A stretch of 39,938 bases of DNA from contig NC_049991.1 of assembly GCF_000003815.2 (NCBI RefSeq), positions 952,647-992,584 on the forward strand. The letters run 5' to 3'. The notes below the pieces were generated by a model. The model searched no databases. It was not told the origin of the DNA and saw nothing but the letters and a program-made list of their open reading frames with translations. Position numbers and translations under genes: made by a program. Positions 1 through 11,500 of the stretch are shown here, one piece after another (the first letter of the stretch is position 1; the number at the start of each line of letters is the position of its first letter). Source of the DNA: Branchiostoma floridae (Eukaryota > Chordata > Leptocardii > Amphioxiformes > Branchiostomatidae).

Positions 1-2264
1 ATCCAACTTAAGGGCATTATAAGGGAAACTAACAATCACTGTTAACATTCCAAAATACTTCTATTTGACTGCTCTAAACATGAACTGTGCACAATATCAC
101 TGAAAGATCTGCAAGTCTAATCTACTTTGAAATGTTGGATCAGGTATACTTAACCCACACCTTTAGGTGTATGAAAGCATTTCTAAAGATAGTAGGTGAA
201 AGTTCAGTACACTAAAAACTTAGTAGTGGTCAAAGTTCATGCATACAGTGGCCTTTACCACGTTACTAAAATGTGTACACAAGGGTTGATCATATCAATA
301 GGTTCTGGGCCTTAGTCAGAAACATGGCACACAACTAAAATTCCACAGCTCAATGGTCCTTTTCTCTTGCACCTAGCGTTACAGACTTTTACAAGGGTGT
401 TGCCTGCAAATAATGATAAAGATCAGAATTTTAGTGACTTCAACTTTGGTAGACTTTCATAAAAAGTTTTAAACTTTATGACTTTGCAGAGAAATTTGAA
501 TAGTGCACCTTATTTCTAGGTGAGGCCACTGTACACAAACTTATTGATGACCCTGCTGAAGCGGGTTACTGTGAGTCAATAGATGGATTCGTTTTTGTTC
601 TAGTAGCAGTTGACAGGGAAAAAAAAACTAGAAAAAAAGTAATACAATTGTGTGAGTTTAACAGTTAGCTTAGAGAGAAGCAAAAACAGCATGATGTTTG
701 TACACAAAGGTTTTATTAAATTTTCTTTCTTTAGCCATAGAGGCCAGTTCAATGTACTTCATGATGCCAACCCACCATAAATATAATATTTAGCATTTTA
801 GCATGATTAAAAGAGCCCAATGCATTATTAGGGCCTTGAAACTCGTTTTCCCAAATGCAATTTTAAAGTCATTTTCATACATGTTTGATTAACACTATCC
901 TATTGTATATTGACCTTCATTGAGCAAAGATCTGAGCACTGCCTGTGCCGCTGGGGCAGCCATTATTTCAAGTTTTTGGAGTGCTTCCAGAGATATTGTC
1001 ACTAAATCAAATCTGGTTTCGAGTTGCGAACATGCGAATCAGTTTCAATGCAATCTGTGACCTCACACATCGGAAATGACCGAGAACTACCATCCGGAAA
1101 ACGTTAGTGGCTCGATCCTGTGGTAATTTATTAATTGCGGTGTATAATAGATAAAGGGGCCCATTTGGGGAATGTTTGTGCGTTCTTTTTAGATGCTCAA
1201 AGTATGAAATATTGACACAAATGTGCTAGTATATATTCGGCCGTCGGGCGATCCGACCCGCAGTCGGGCTGGAACCTCGGGTGATACGGAATACACCGTG
1301 TTGTATTCTATATTTACTACACCATACTAGCACATTTGTATCAATATTTCATACGTTACTCGAACAAAAAGTGTTGCCACAGTAATGTTCCANNNNNNNN
1401 NNNNNNNNNNNNNNNNNNNNNNNNNNNNNNNNNNNNNNNNNNNNNNNNNNNNNNNNNNNNNNNNNNNNNNNNNNNNNNNNNNNNNNNNNNNNNNNNNNNN
1501 NNNNNNNNNNNNNNNNNNNNNNNNNNNNNNNNNNNNNNNNNNNNNNNNNNNNNNNNNNNNNNNNNNNNNNNNNNNNNNNNNNNNNNNNNNNNNNNNNNNN
1601 NNNNNNNNNNNNNNNNNNNNNNNNNNNNNNNNNNNNNNNNNNNNNNNNNNNNNNNNNNNNNNNNNNNNNNNNNNNNNNNNNNNNNNNNNNNNNNNNNNNN
1701 NNNNNNNNNNNNNCATGTAGTGCATTTGCCAGCTCAATTTAAATTTCAATCTAGATCTGTATAATAACATATACTTATGAGGTTCCAGCCCATACAATAT
1801 AATATAATAACTGTAATACAGCTATCTGCAGTGGACATTACATTACATCCATATACACCTTTGAAGTATTGTACAAACCAGCAGAGAGACATGAAGGATA
1901 ATACAGGAGTGTGTACAGTTTGGCATGTAGGAACATGTCATAATTTTTCTACCTCTCTTGTGCCACATCCCACTATTGTAGAAACAGCTGAGGCCACAAA
2001 AATCTTATTTTGGTTCTTAGTCAGATTTGTCTATTTCATTGTCCTCGACATTTTACAAAAAAGGACACATGTACCATTCTATCTGGGCACATGCTAATAT
2101 TTTGGTGCCAAAAATTGAAGAAAGACCTTGTCTTCATTAGTTGTTCATGTTTTTAACCTTTAGTTGTCATATTAACATTTTGCTCCATGGGGTCATAAAT
2201 GTATTGAAGTTCCTGCACAGTGCAAAGTAAATATGGGGTTTAATATAATATGCCTCTTTTCCTT
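1..2264. other. Sequence downstream of the SLC5 gene, no gene seen
   Basis: AT-rich, with many stops in all frames. It contains fold-back repeat copy A and the gap at 1393-1713. The 106-codon frame at 1777-2097 has no recognisable similarity or codon signal and is not called. Confidence 0.6.
1194..1392. mobile_element. Fold-back repeat with a GATCCGACCCGCxGTCGGGCTGG core, copy A (cut by gap)
   Basis: The core GATCCGACCCGCAGTCGGGC, GTGATACGGAATACACCGTG and TTGTATTCTAT is flanked by inverted arms: AAGTATGAAATATTGACACA at about 1200 and its near-complement near 1335-1355. The right side, ending GCCACAGTAATGTTCCA, enters the gap at 1393. Confidence 0.75.
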
Positions 2265-2270
2265 TTTATT
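2265..2270 (-). promoter_or_regulatory. Candidate polyadenylation signal of the SLC5 gene
   Basis: AATAAA on the minus strand about 275 nt downstream of the TGA at 2546. It is the first canonical hexamer I see after the stop, giving a short 3' UTR. It is a short motif with no transcript support here. Confidence 0.45.
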
Positions 2271-2545
2271 TCGCCACACCTGCCCCAATTGTGTGGAAAA
2301 ATCCAAGAAACAAGAAATCAAATTGCATGGTATAGAAATCAAAGTACTATCAAACTAATAATTTGGCTGCAAATCTGTACATCGATTCTGACATGGCCAA
2401 CTTACATGGTCTGACACCTACCGTTTACACAGAACCATGTACTATATAGTTAGTGCCTGTGCCTGTACATTGGGATACAAGTCCAGAAGGCAGATGTATT
2501 CTTGTGCCAGACAATAACAGGAATGTAACAATGAAACGTTCTTCT

Positions 2546-5500
2546 TCAATCCGACACATTGAGAAGTGCACTAGTTTCCGCACAGTCCTCGTCTGGCAGT
2601 GGTAGTGGTGAGTCGTTCTGAATATTGCGACTCAGTTTGGGCCTGTCATGGAACAATAAACAACATACCATTTTCTTGTCTGCAAATTATCTCACACACT
2701 TAATTTTTCGATGATCAAAAGAAAGTCCAACTTGCTTAAAATATTTCTACCAGCTACAGCCTGACTTTTAACTATTGTAGTTTCCAATCGAGATTCAACT
2801 ACTGCAATCTGCTACTGATCTGCTACTGTCAGTTACTGGTAAGACTCCCTGATTCAACTACTGATTGGTGTCAAGTGGCCCGCTACTGCCAGTTACTGAT
2901 TGATTCAACTACTGATCTGGTGTTGATCCACTACTGTCGGTCACTGATTCAACTACTGATCTAGTACTGATCCACTACTGCCGGTCACTGATTCAGCTAC
3001 TGATCTAGTTCTCATCCACTCAGTTACTAATTCAACTACTGACCTGGTGCTCATGCACTGCTGTCAGTTACTGATTCAACTACTGATCTGGTGCTCATCC
3101 ATTACAAAATGTACTGTTGATTACTGATTCAACTACCAACTTACTACTGATGAGATACTGAAAATTTGCATATTTTGTGAAAAATCGGTACTTGTCACGA
3201 CAGTAACATTTCAGCAGCAAAGCAAAGCACTTCTATGGAAGCCCATGTGATACAAGTTGAAGAAGTTGAATCAACATGGTCTTACAACTTTCAAGTACAA
3301 ATTCTCAAATTAAACACATTTTCCCAAAATATTTAAATTTGAGACAAGATGAGGACACACAAACCTGCAAATGGGTGTGATAAGTTTGGGGTTGACCATG
3401 TCGTCCTTCAGGGACAAGGCTTTTCTGGTCACATGACTAGCCAAGTAGCCAATCAGAACTGTGATCACCCAGGTGAATACACTGTACAGCATGAAAGAAA
3501 TCTGGGGGTGGGGGGAACAAAAATCAAAAGCAGAAATTACATTTGGAAAAAGCAAAGTGTGGGTGTAACACCAAATCTCAAGTTAAAAAGCTGGAGAGAG
3601 TGTTATGTGTAACGTCTCCAGTCCTACAATGATGTACACAATGATATGCACACTGTAAAAATAAGACTTAATTTCCATGATTAATGACGAAATTGTGTTA
3701 TTCCATTGTTTTTCATAACTGGACTTCAATAAATGTAACACATGTAATTCATGACAGGTGGAACATAAACAGATACCAAACATACAAATGAGGAACTGAT
3801 TTTCATAACTAATACAAAAATGCTTATGCTTATGATAAATGATAGCAACTTTATACTTGTGACATGTGTTACCGGGGGTAGTTAGTTGAAGGTAAACATG
3901 ATCATGCATAAATTATGAGGTCGCTAAAATCTAGTTTCAGATAAAACCTTAACAGCAATATCTAGACTTCAAAAAGTTCAATTTGTAAACTTACTCTGTA
4001 GAGCCAGAAGGCATTTTTGCTGACGTTTCCCTGGTCGTCTTTATTGAAGAAGGCTCCAATGGCCATCCACAGGGCAACAGACATCCCCCCTGTAAAACCT
4101 GTCAGGGCTCCCCTGCAATAAGGACAGATACAGTAGCAATGAGAAAGGCCGCCATTTGCTCGTGAGCAAATACAGCATATTTCACTCCATCTCCATCCCC
4201 ATGCAAAAATGTACTGTTCCATATCAACCTTTTGTTGAAATTGACCAATCCCAATACATCACCAACTACATGGATGGATTTTCAAATGATGCAACAAAAA
4301 ACAACATATTTCAATCCAGTCTATTGCCTATTATGCTTTGTGGCCTTTCTAGTCCCACAGATAAACTAGGGGAAACAGGAAAAGGCAGATAAGGAAGGGT
4401 GGTCATGTGAGTGAGTGTTTAGTGAGTGGGTGTGAGTGTGCATCTCCGAGTGAGTGGAGAGTGGTGACAGAGTATGTGTGAGTGGTATGTGAGTGTGAAT
4501 GAGTGAGTGTGATTGTTGAGTGTTATATGAGTGTGTGGTGCATGAGTAGAGAGTGAATGAGTTATAAGTGATAGTGTGTGTGGTGAGTGAGTAGGTGTCA
4601 GTGAGAGAGTGTGCAGAGAGTGATGAGTGAGTGGTGAGTGAATGGTGAGTGCATGGTGAGTGAGTGACAGATTTTCCCCTGAATGACTTACCCTGTGTTT
4701 GCAGATGGAAAGAACACTCCCAGAGTGAAGATGCCGAGCATGGGTCCACCCAGGGCACCAAATATGGAGTTGGTTGCCTTAATGAGGGAGCCAATCTGCG
4801 ATGCTACAAAGGCCAGTCCTATGGCCAGTCCTCCGTAGAACAGGGCTGGAGGCACACAACACAAAAATATCATCAGGATGTTTCAAATATTTTACCAAGT
4901 AAAGAAGAATAGGTCAGAATTTTAGTTATCTTTCATCATCATCATCCGCTGGTGCTNNNNNNNNNNNNNNNNNNNNNNNNNNNNNNNNNNNNNNNNNNNN
5001 NNNNNNNNNNNNNNNNNNNNNNNNNNNNNNNNNNNNNNNNNNNNNNNNNNNNNNNNGGGCAATATTATTTCAAAGGGGTGCTGTAATACTATAATCAGGT
5101 CCAGGATTAGGTCCAGACCTGGACCTGAATTTTCTGTACCCTTATCCACCCCTAACCATGATCCATCCACAGTTTCTGAAGTTATGCTTGCTAAACTATG
5201 CAGAAACCATACATCTTGGTGTGTGAGAATGAAACCTAACAGCTTGTACTTACTGTACAAAGTTTGTGTTACACCTCAGGATCAAGGCAGTAAACAGGTA
5301 ACCATGATGGGATACACAAGAGGAGTTGGATGACTCACACAGTCCCCTGGATATCCAGGTGTCCCTGGCCTCCTGTCCTGCAGTACTGCCTGCTGATGAC
5401 ATCAGTCTTCTCCGGTTCCTGATTGGTCGAATGATGTCCACAAGGGTCACGGTCGCTAGGGCATTGAACCCAGAAGCTGCAACACTAGTTTAAGGAAGAT

Positions 5501-8500
5501 AGACAAAATACAGAACATTTCACTTGCTGATATTTCAAAATATATCATATCTGTGCATTGGAAATTCAGAATACCACATAAACATCTCATCTCAAGTCCC
5601 CTATATGTAGAGAGCTACTGTAGTGAGCAATAGAGCACTACAACCACCTCAGGGAGGTGTGTAACATAACCAAGCTTATCAGGTGGCAGGTAGGGGTGGG
5701 TACCAGTACGGTACGGTGTACCAGTACAAAACCGTTTTTTCTTACTGTGAGTGGACCGGTCCAGAAAAACCGGACCTAAAAAGATTCCGTGGACCGGATG
5801 TTGGATCTATTGGAAAATGAACAATTATATGATGAGACATTCTTATGTTTTGGGACTTAACTGTCGAGGAAAATACCANNNNNNNNNNNNNNNNNNNNNN
5901 NNNNNNNNNNNNNNNNNNNNNNNNNNNNNNNNNNNNNNNNNNNNNNNNNNNNNNNNNNNNNNNNNNNNNNNNNNNNNNNNNNNNNNNNNNNNNNNNNNNN
6001 NNNNNNNNATTGGTTTGAGTATCGTCCATTCACAAGTTTTCAAATACTGAATCAGGTCCAGGTTCAGGTCCGGACCTGGACCTGATCCTCTGGACCTGAA
6101 CCGGACCTGAATTTTCTGTACCGGTACCCACCCCTAGTGGCAGGGCATCTCAGGATCGGTTCATTTCTAATCATTATCTCCAAATTCAATCACACCTCAG
6201 ACACTTTAAATGCTAAAGAACCCACCACACTCATAAAAAAGATTGGGGTCCTTCTTGGTGTGTGTAGATCAACACCTACATTCCATTTTAACACACCTGG
6301 GACAATAACTGTTGCATTTATAACACTTGAGTTAGTGTGTTTATCCATTGACTCACTCACCTGAGTGTCCCACTGAACAGACAGGAAACAAACAGACCCT
6401 GGATACCAGGGATACTGCCGAACTCCTCACTCACAAAGTACACCAGAATCTGGGAAAAACAACAACAGTTTGCTTTAATACAGAAGCCTACTAGTACTAT
6501 ATAAGAAGGTCTTCAGGCCTAGGGACCTAGCAAAAACCTGCTGACCCTAGCCTTTTTTTTGGCTGACGTTTGGCAAGGGGCATAAAATTTTTTGATCTGA
6601 CATCTTTAGGTGGCAAAATTCAAATCAGGCTTCCTGAAGGACTGAGGGTGATCCGACCCGCGGTCGGGCTGGGACCAAGGGTGATAAGGAATACACCATG
6701 TTGTATTTTATTTATGTCATAGCCACCTGAGAAAACACACGTTTCAATGCGAAATGTGCCAGAAGTTGAGAAAATTTGGTGCCCTCAAACAAACATTGTT
6801 ACAACAGCAATGTTCCAAGAGGTATCTGAACCTGGTCANNNNNNNNNNNNNNNNNNNNNNNNNNNNNNNNNNNNNNNNNNNNNNNNNNNNNNNNNNNNNN
6901 NNNNNNNNNNNNNNNNNNNNNNNNNNNNNNNNNNNNNNNNNNNNNNNNNNNNNNNNNNNNNNNNNNNNNNNNNNNNNNNNNNNNNNNNNNNNNNNNNNNN
7001 NNNNNNNNNNNNNNNNNNNNNNNNNNNNNNNNNNNNNNNNNNNNNNNNNNNNNNNNNNNNNNNNNNNNNNNNNNNNNNNNNNNNNNNNNNNNNNNNNNNN
7101 NNNNNNNNNNNNNNNNNNNNNNNNNNNNNNNNNNNNNNNNNNNNNNNNNNNNNNNNNNNNNNNNNNNNNNNNNNNNNNNNNNNNNNNNNNNNNNNNNNNN
7201 NNNNNNNNNNNNNNNNNNNNNNNNNNNNNNNNNNNNNNNNNNNNNNNNNNNNNNNNNNNNNNNNNNNNNNNNNNNNNNNNNNNNNNNNNNNNNNNNNNNN
7301 NNNNNNNNNNNNNNNNNNNNNNNNNNNNNNNNNNNNNNNNNNNNNNNNNNNNNNNNNNNNNNNNNNNNNNNNNNNNNNNNNNNNNNNNNNNNNNNNNNNN
7401 NNNNNNNNNNNNNNNNNNNNNNNNNNNNNNNNNNNNNNNNNNNNNNNNNNNNNNNNNNNNNNNNNNNNNNNNNNNNNNNNNNNNNNNNNNNNNNNNNNNN
7501 NNNNNNNNNNNNNNNNNNNNNNNNNNNNNNNNNNNNNNNNNNNNNNNNNNNNNNNNNNNNNNNNNNNNNNNNNNNNNNNNNNNNNNNNNNNNNNNNNNNN
7601 NNNNNNNNNNNNNNNNNNNNNNNNNNNNNNNNNNNNNNNNNNNNNNNNNNNNNNNNNNNNNNNNNNNNNNNNNNNNNNNNNNNNNNNNNNNNNNNNNNNN
7701 NNNNNNNNNNNNNNNNNNNNNNNNNNNNNNNNNNNNNNNNNNNNNNNNNNNNNNNNNNNNNNNNNNNNNNNNNNNNNNNNNNNNNNNNNNNNNNNNNNNN
7801 NNNNNNNNNNNNNNNNNNNNNNNNNGTAGGTCTTACCTGGCCAGGTGATGTGTAGTTAGATGTAGAGTAGGTCTTACCTGGTCAGGTGATGTGTAGTTAG
7901 GTGTAGAGTAGGTCTTACCTGGTCAGGTAATGTGTAGTTAGGTGTAGAGTAGGTCTTACCTGTTCAGGTGATGTGTAGTTAGGTGTAGGTTGAGTCTTAC
8001 TTGGTCAGGTGATGTGTAGTTAGGTGTAGGTTGAGTCTTACTTGGTCAGGTGATGTGTAGTTAGGTTTAGGGTGAGTCTTACTTGGTCAGGTGATGTGTA
8101 GTTAGATGTAGAGTAGGTCTTACCTGGTCAGGTGATGTGTAGTTAGGTGTAGAGTAGGTCTTACCTGGTCAGGTGATGTGTAGTTAGGTGTAGGATAGGT
8201 CTTACCTGGTCAGGTGATGTGTAGTTAGGTGTAGGGTGAGTCTTACTTGGTCAGGTGATGTGTAGTTAGGTGTAGAGTAGGTCTTACCTGGTCAGGTGAT
8301 GTGTAGTTAGATGTAGAGTAGGTCTTACCTGGTCAGGTGATGTGTAGTTAGATGTAGAGTAGGTCTTACCTGGTCAGGTGATGTGTAGTTAGATGTAGAG
8401 TAGGTCTTACCTGGTCAGGTGATGTGTAGTTAGGTGTAGAGTATGTCTTACCTGGTCAGGTGATGTGTAGTTAGGTGTAAGGTGAGTCTTACCTGGTCAG

Positions 8501-11500
8501 GTGATGTGTAGTTAGGTGTAGGGTGAGTCTGTTGTCCCTTGGCACCAGTGGCTAATGTGAAAAGTGAAAAAATAAATTCTAAACCTTTAAATCAGCCCAG
8601 GTTTACTATAGATTTGAAAATGCATCCAACCTAAAGTTGATTTGCAATGATCAGATTCTGCCCTTGATAACCCCCAATCACAGCCTCAATATTCATCCAA
8701 AATCCCCTGCACACTTCAGCCTCGTTTTCATGCATACCAGGTAGACATATTATTTATTAGATAGAATTGTCATGTAGATCTTTGTGTTGAGATGGATGAG
8801 GATGTCACAGTTATCTGGCGCTCTAGCCAACAATAATCTCCCCATGATGTGGTGAAATGTTCCAGTGAGGGACAGAAAGTTTCTGACCTCGGCGTCTTAA
8901 GATGTATACTTATCGAAGACAGAGTTCAGAACACTTGTGTTTCTCCACATTTCTGGGGGTAGTTCCAATATTGCATTTTGCAAGTCATGGCATCAGATTC
9001 TGAACCAGCTGCTGTGTTAAATATGAAAGAGTTGAAATATAAATCTTACATTTTCTCAATGCAAGACCAGTGTTAAGCTAAGGGCACAATCCGCCGTACG
9101 TGCAATCTGTCTGTACGTTTTTTTTGGAAGCCACATACGCCATGTATTTCTGAAAACGTTCAGGCTCTACAGGGCAGGTGCGTCGCCTTAACTGGCACGT
9201 ACGGGGAGTGAATCCACAGCCCGATGGCACACAAAGTTTTGCCTGCACGTTTTATGGCGTGTCTGCCTGCTCCAAAATCCGTCAGATTCCCTACGAGTTC
9301 GTACGGAGGCGGTACTTACCACTTACGGATCACAAAAGATTGCCCCCCTTTTGGCACGTAGACATCACGTATTTGCACGTACGTCGGGTTGTGCCCCTAG
9401 CTTAAGAAATGTGCACTTTCCTACCATTGTAGAAAGCAAACAGCACCATCCCAGAGAAGGCCACCAGTGTCACCATGATGATGTTACCTGGGAGGTTGAT
9501 CCAAACTGACCTGGAAGGGGAGGGGGGCAGACACCACATCAGTCTAAATAATACACCACTAAATCACTACTCACTTCTAAAGAAGCAGATGAACAAAATG
9601 GTCATTGCTGCATCACAGTACTCTGTTAATGGATTTATTACCAAGTAGGTTATGTTTTTGGGACCGGCGGTGCATGTGTCTGTGTGTCCATCCCCATCAA
9701 CTAAGTTGAAATGAAAAATCACTGTAGCACTCAAGAACTGAGAAATTTTTTGATCATGCGGCCTCCTTTCTAGACACCGAATCTATCTTAGGGAAGGATG
9801 GCAGCCTTCAATTCGAATTGTACAGGAAATGGATGCACATGGACCAGTATCTGGACTTTGAGTCTCACCACCCATTGGAACACAAACTGGCAGTGATTAA
9901 AACTCTTTTCTGACAACATCATAACTTCAGACAAACCCCAAACAGACAAACATTATGACACCTCAGAGGGCCTTGGCCAAGTGTGGCGACCAAAAATGGA
10001 CCTTCGACAAAGCTCTCAATTCTTATGACCAGTCCAAGAGAACCCTCAAGTGCAGACCACCAACAGAAACAGGGTCAACATTACCATATTCTGTAAGTCT
10101 AACCTTGTCTTGACTTGGTTTTCTACTGAACAATCTTAGAATTGCCATTATCTCATTAATATGTGTTTGGTTTAAAAAGTTAACTGGTAAATGCTGCTGT
10201 TCGCCCAATCACTGAGACGAAAGACAATGGATGCTGTCTGAAATGTCTGTTTCCAAAACCATACCCAGTTGCTTTAGTTACTATTATTTGGCATATTTTA
10301 TTACCTGAATGTCTAACCTTCATTGATGTACTATTTTCTTTTCCTAGCAACTGGTGCCACAAAAAAGATGACCCACCCACTATGTGTGTATATAGCTCAT
10401 GCAAACCATGAAAAGATGTATTGCAGGAGACTGTTAAGTGTTTAAACCTACCTCCTTGCTTCCTGGAGTGACTTTGCAGTAAGGAATCGCTGAACTGATG
10501 TCTGACTTACAGCCCACATCGGCAATGTTGTAAAAGCCCCCCCTATCACCAGGGACCAGAAGGACAGCCGGGTGGTAGGATCTCCATCAAAACTGCAGTT
10601 CAACAAGACAATAATTTTCATTAGGCCACATTGACCGCAAAACTAATGGGGTGGGAACACAAAGCTGGTATAATCACAAATCAAACCAAAGAACACAGTG
10701 TGTATCAAAAGAAACAACAAGTCTTTACTTGTAGGAGGAAATAAGGACGCCAAGGTCAGAAAACTAAAGAGACATCTAGGTCAATGCGCTTTGTGTTTGT
10801 CCTGTGCAATACATTGTGCGAGAAACACCCCTGTGTGGGATTCCCCATCTGGGTTATTTTCTAGCACTTTCCTTTAAGTGCAATCTTCTTGTAAAAGCAA
10901 CAGTGCAATACACTTTTTTACACATTTTTTTGTAACGTTGTGAAATACTAGTACTACGTGTATCAAAAAGTACACATTAAGTTTTACCTTGCGCCCTCCA
11001 GAGTTTTTACTATTCTGATGAGTTAGTGACTCTGACATGTTAAAAACTGTTTTTCCAGTTAGATGTACTAGCTGTACTGTTCTACCAGTTCATTCTCCAT
11101 GATATTTATAAGTTGCAGCAGGCAATTCACAAGTTTGTAGAGACAATGACAGTGGGATTTATGCAAAATAACCTGGGGAAAACATCATAAAGTTGAATTT
11201 TACCAGTTCAGGGTCTGTTCAAAATTGTTGGAGAAGGGGTGCATACTTTTTTAGTTTTTCCATTTTCCATTTCAGTCCCACAGATCTGTCTGAAACTTCC
11301 CCAAATCAGGGGTGCGTATTTTAATTGGTATTCAAGAAAGTATGTTAAGTACACCAACAAGTTGAAGAGGCACTTTCATGGGATTTCAATAAAGGAAACA
11401 ACCAACTCACTCCAAAAAGTTGAGGTGGGAGTGATTGGCATTGATTTCCCACACACGCCCCATGCCTCCTGCTCTCACCGTTCCCATGACAACGATGGTT

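Noticed and set aside
6747-7848. Long open frames of about 360 codons across the gap
   Set aside because: Almost entirely unknown bases. The few real residues belong to the fold-back repeat. The same applies to frames at 1327-1797, 5742-6050 and 28521-28833.
9178-9405. 75-codon frame within the TTAA element
   Set aside because: It lies wholly inside a fold-back element and shows no transposase motif.
11411-11478. An apparent GTGAGAG donor at 11478 inside SLC5 exon 5, with a 35-nt microexon near 10730 as the next exon
   Set aside because: Reading on through 11478 gives [11 protein letters not shown] and FLD, which match the family. It then ends at a better donor, GGA|GTGAGT (11411), whose phase joins exon 6 as DFDGDP.
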